A DNA stretch of 64,000 nucleotides, taken from NCBI RefSeq assembly GCF_031085375.1, contig NZ_JAVCWF010000001.1, positions 62,001 through 126,000 of the forward strand, given 5' to 3'. Below are positions 62,373 to 64,000 of this stretch, in pieces. The stretch is from Lactiplantibacillus brownii. GTDB lineage: Bacteria; Bacillota; Bacilli; Lactobacillales; Lactobacillaceae. A program made the translations under genes and the position numbers. The first letter of the stretch is position 1; every line of letters begins with the position of its first letter. The notes under the pieces were generated by a model. That model did no database searches and was not told the origin of the DNA. It saw only the letters and a program-made list of their open reading frames with translations.

Positions 62373-63818
62373 ATGTATAGGTTTTATCCATTATGGAAAT
62401 TAACCACACTTAGAACGTATCGTATTAATGTCCATAGAAAAAAACTATCGCTAAATAATAGTTTTCCCTATTTACCCGATAATGTAATTGCATTTATTAG
62501 TATTTTATTAAGTAGTACAAATCTGGTTACTTCGATTTTGTTTCTTCCTGTCATGTTACTTATCATTTTAAAATACAATTACTTTGCGGTTGCAGTACCT
62601 ATTTACTTAAGAATATGGACATTGATTCAAACAAAAAAAGTGTTTGAAAACACTACTGGACAGAATGCAACTAATAATAGTTTTTTTAATACGTCTAGGG
62701 AAAAATTTCTTCTACAAATTTTGAAATATATAGATGTTCAAACATTGACTATTTTATGTATTTTAGTCGTTTCATTTGGTGTGAAAGCGCTAATGTTAAA
62801 AAACATATATAGCTTGTTAGGTTTAGTATTTATCACATATTTACTCATAGTATTATTTTCAAAAGATGATTTTGCCTTAGTTCTAATTCCAATCACATTG
62901 AATTTTGTCCTTCTGATTTCCTTAAATAATCTTTTTTCGGAAATCATTTGGAATAATATATTAGATTTTAAAATATTTATGCAGCAAAATAGCGATCTGA
63001 AATTAAACTATTCTGAATTGTTTCAGATCTTTGTCTTATCAACAATTGCTATAGACTGTATCGTACACGTAATTATTGTTCTATATAAGCAACTAATAAA
63101 GAATCATTTGAATAAGATACCTAGGATTAAAAACAAAAAAATAAAAATACTCAGCGAAAGCGTTATTCAATATCGTAACTTTTTAAATACGTTATCTATT
63201 TCTGAATATTTTTCTAACTTTATTCCTATTCCCTCGCTCTTGGTTATAACATTAGCTTTCGTCGCTGAGTATCCACAAAAGCAAGTTTTATTTCCACTAT
63301 TTCTTGGAGTAATAGGTTGTGCTACTAATGCACGAATAATTTTTAGAAACCCATATTTTTTTCAATACTTTAAAAGTAAAAAGGAACGGCAATTAAACAC
63401 AAATAGTTTTTTCAGAATATATTTGGAAAAATTAGCTTTATTACTTTACAAGAACCAATTCTTTATTGTATATGGCACGGTTTTGTGTGCTCTAGCTTCT
63501 CATGGAAACATACATTTAAAAAATATTGCCATACTAATACTAGTATTGTTGGCTTCCATGATATTACCACTTTCAGAAAAAAGCATAATTATATATAACT
63601 ATGCAGACATTAAAGATGATTATGCTGAATTAACCGGTGGCATTACAATATTGGCTTTTATTTTCGGCCTATTAACACTATGTTTTGTCATAATTGGAGT
63701 TTCACTTACGAATGCTACCTTTAAAACAAATACCCTAGTGTTAAATTACTTGATTATTTTCCTACTATTTGGCGGGCTACGAACATATTTAAATAATAAA
63801 TTTCAGGTGGTGATCTAA
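62373..63818 (+). CDS. Unrecognised polytopic membrane protein downstream of the peptide gene
   Basis: This protein of about 481 residues has around ten to twelve membrane segments and a long soluble stretch at the start (YRFYPLWKLTTLRTYRINVHRKK). It resembles the permease part of ABC-2 type exporters in length and helix spacing, but no signature confirms this. The ATG at 62373 follows AAGGCGGTGG, 18 bases after the peptide precursor stop, suggesting co-expression with it. The region is AT-rich, like the whole 58.4-64 kb segment, which fits acquisition from elsewhere. The next gene, starting one base after its stop, is another membrane protein. Confidence 0.65.
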   Translation: MYRFYPLWKLTTLRTYRINVHRKKLSLNNSFPYLPDNVIAFISILLSSTNLVTSILFLPVMLLIILKYNYFAVAVPIYLRIWTLIQTKKVFENTTGQNATNNSFFNTSREKFLLQILKYIDVQTLTILCILVVSFGVKALMLKNIYSLLGLVFITYLLIVLFSKDDFALVLIPITLNFVLLISLNNLFSEIIWNNILDFKIFMQQNSDLKLNYSELFQIFVLSTIAIDCIVHVIIVLYKQLIKNHLNKIPRIKNKKIKILSESVIQYRNFLNTLSISEYFSNFIPIPSLLVITLAFVAEYPQKQVLFPLFLGVIGCATNARIIFRNPYFFQYFKSKKERQLNTNSFFRIYLEKLALLLYKNQFFIVYGTVLCALASHGNIHLKNIAILILVLLASMILPLSEKSIIIYNYADIKDDYAELTGGITILAFIFGLLTLCFVIIGVSLTNATFKTNTLVLNYLIIFLLFGGLRTYLNNKFQVVI

Positions 63819-64000
63819 TTGAAAGCTTTTTATTATCTTTTTGTATTATTCTTGTTTGTTTTTCAAACTCACCTCATTTATAAAAACTATTTTTTATATC
63901 GATCAAAAAAAGGCAAGAAATATAAACTTTCATTGATTGTTTATGTGATCTCGTTAACCTGCACGGTTCTTGCAGGACTCGCGCTAGTGTTAAACATTTG
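63819..64000 (+). CDS. Membrane protein, N-terminal part (cut by window edge)
   Basis: The frame starts at TTG 63819 directly after the previous stop, behind CAGGTGGTG, and runs open to the window end (about 60 codons). The visible part has a hydrophobic helix (AFYYLFVLFLFVFQTHL), a basic loop (YRSKKGKKYKLS) and a second helix. Tight coupling suggests it works with the membrane protein before it. No family can be named from this fragment. Confidence 0.6.
   Translation, partial: MKAFYYLFVLFLFVFQTHLIYKNYFLYRSKKGKKYKLSLIVYVISLTCTVLAGLALVLNI

Overview
The window looks like a stretch of low-GC Gram-positive chromosome from the Lactobacillaceae, most likely a Lactiplantibacillus close to but distinct from L. 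plantarum. The reasons are the TPP-riboswitch thiMDE operon, the T-box-controlled peptide genes, the wall teichoic acid genes, a lam/agr-type locus, and a type II-A CRISPR repeat that resembles the L. plantarum repeat. Five perfect ParB-binding parS sites lie in 34 kb, which suggests an origin-proximal segment. Species identity is inferred from gene content and not from any search. No tRNA or rRNA gene was found.

Layout. 1-7.5 kb: the end of yaaA, a prolyl aminopeptidase, a candidate small RNA, an EamA transporter, and a heterodimeric ABC exporter whose first half-gene is frameshifted and has been cut off from its leader by an IS4-family element. 7.8-17 kb: wall teichoic acid genes (two tandem glycerophosphotransferase-glycosyltransferase fusions, tagD, a further glycosyltransferase, and the TagHG exporter). 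17-23.7 kb: a Wadjet (JetABCD) plasmid-defence operon with a frameshifted jetB and a LexA-type SOS box in front of jetB. 24-25.4 kb: a LysR regulator and a small flavin-oxidase-like gene that also carries an SOS box on its promoter. 25.4-44 kb: two peptide-binding proteins each under a T-box leader, a broken archaeo-eukaryotic-primase/helicase gene, thiMDE, a fumarate-reductase-like flavoprotein, a HIRAN protein, a Nudix hydrolase, an amino acid permease and two esterases. 44.4-53.7 kb: a complete type II-A CRISPR system (cas9, antisense tracrRNA, cas1, cas2, csn2) with about 47 repeats. 53.7-57.3 kb: a P-type cation ATPase and a GNAT acetyltransferase. 57.5-64 kb: a decayed IS30 copy and an agr/lam-like peptide quorum-sensing locus whose response regulator is split by an IS982-family element, followed by two unrecognised membrane proteins.

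How it fits together. The window combines surface-polymer genes, three nucleic-acid defence modules (Wadjet, CRISPR, primase-helicase), nutrient uptake under RNA control, and cell-cell signalling. Several genes are broken: the ABC half-gene, jetB, the primase-helicase, and the response regulator. Three of these breaks are single-base indels, so either recent decay or sequencing error has to be considered. The most interesting items are the SOS boxes on the Wadjet and flavin-oxidase promoters, the predicted Cys-Val-Trp-Phe-Ala thiolactone signal with a sensor that lacks kinase motifs, and the candidate small RNA near 1.2 kb.
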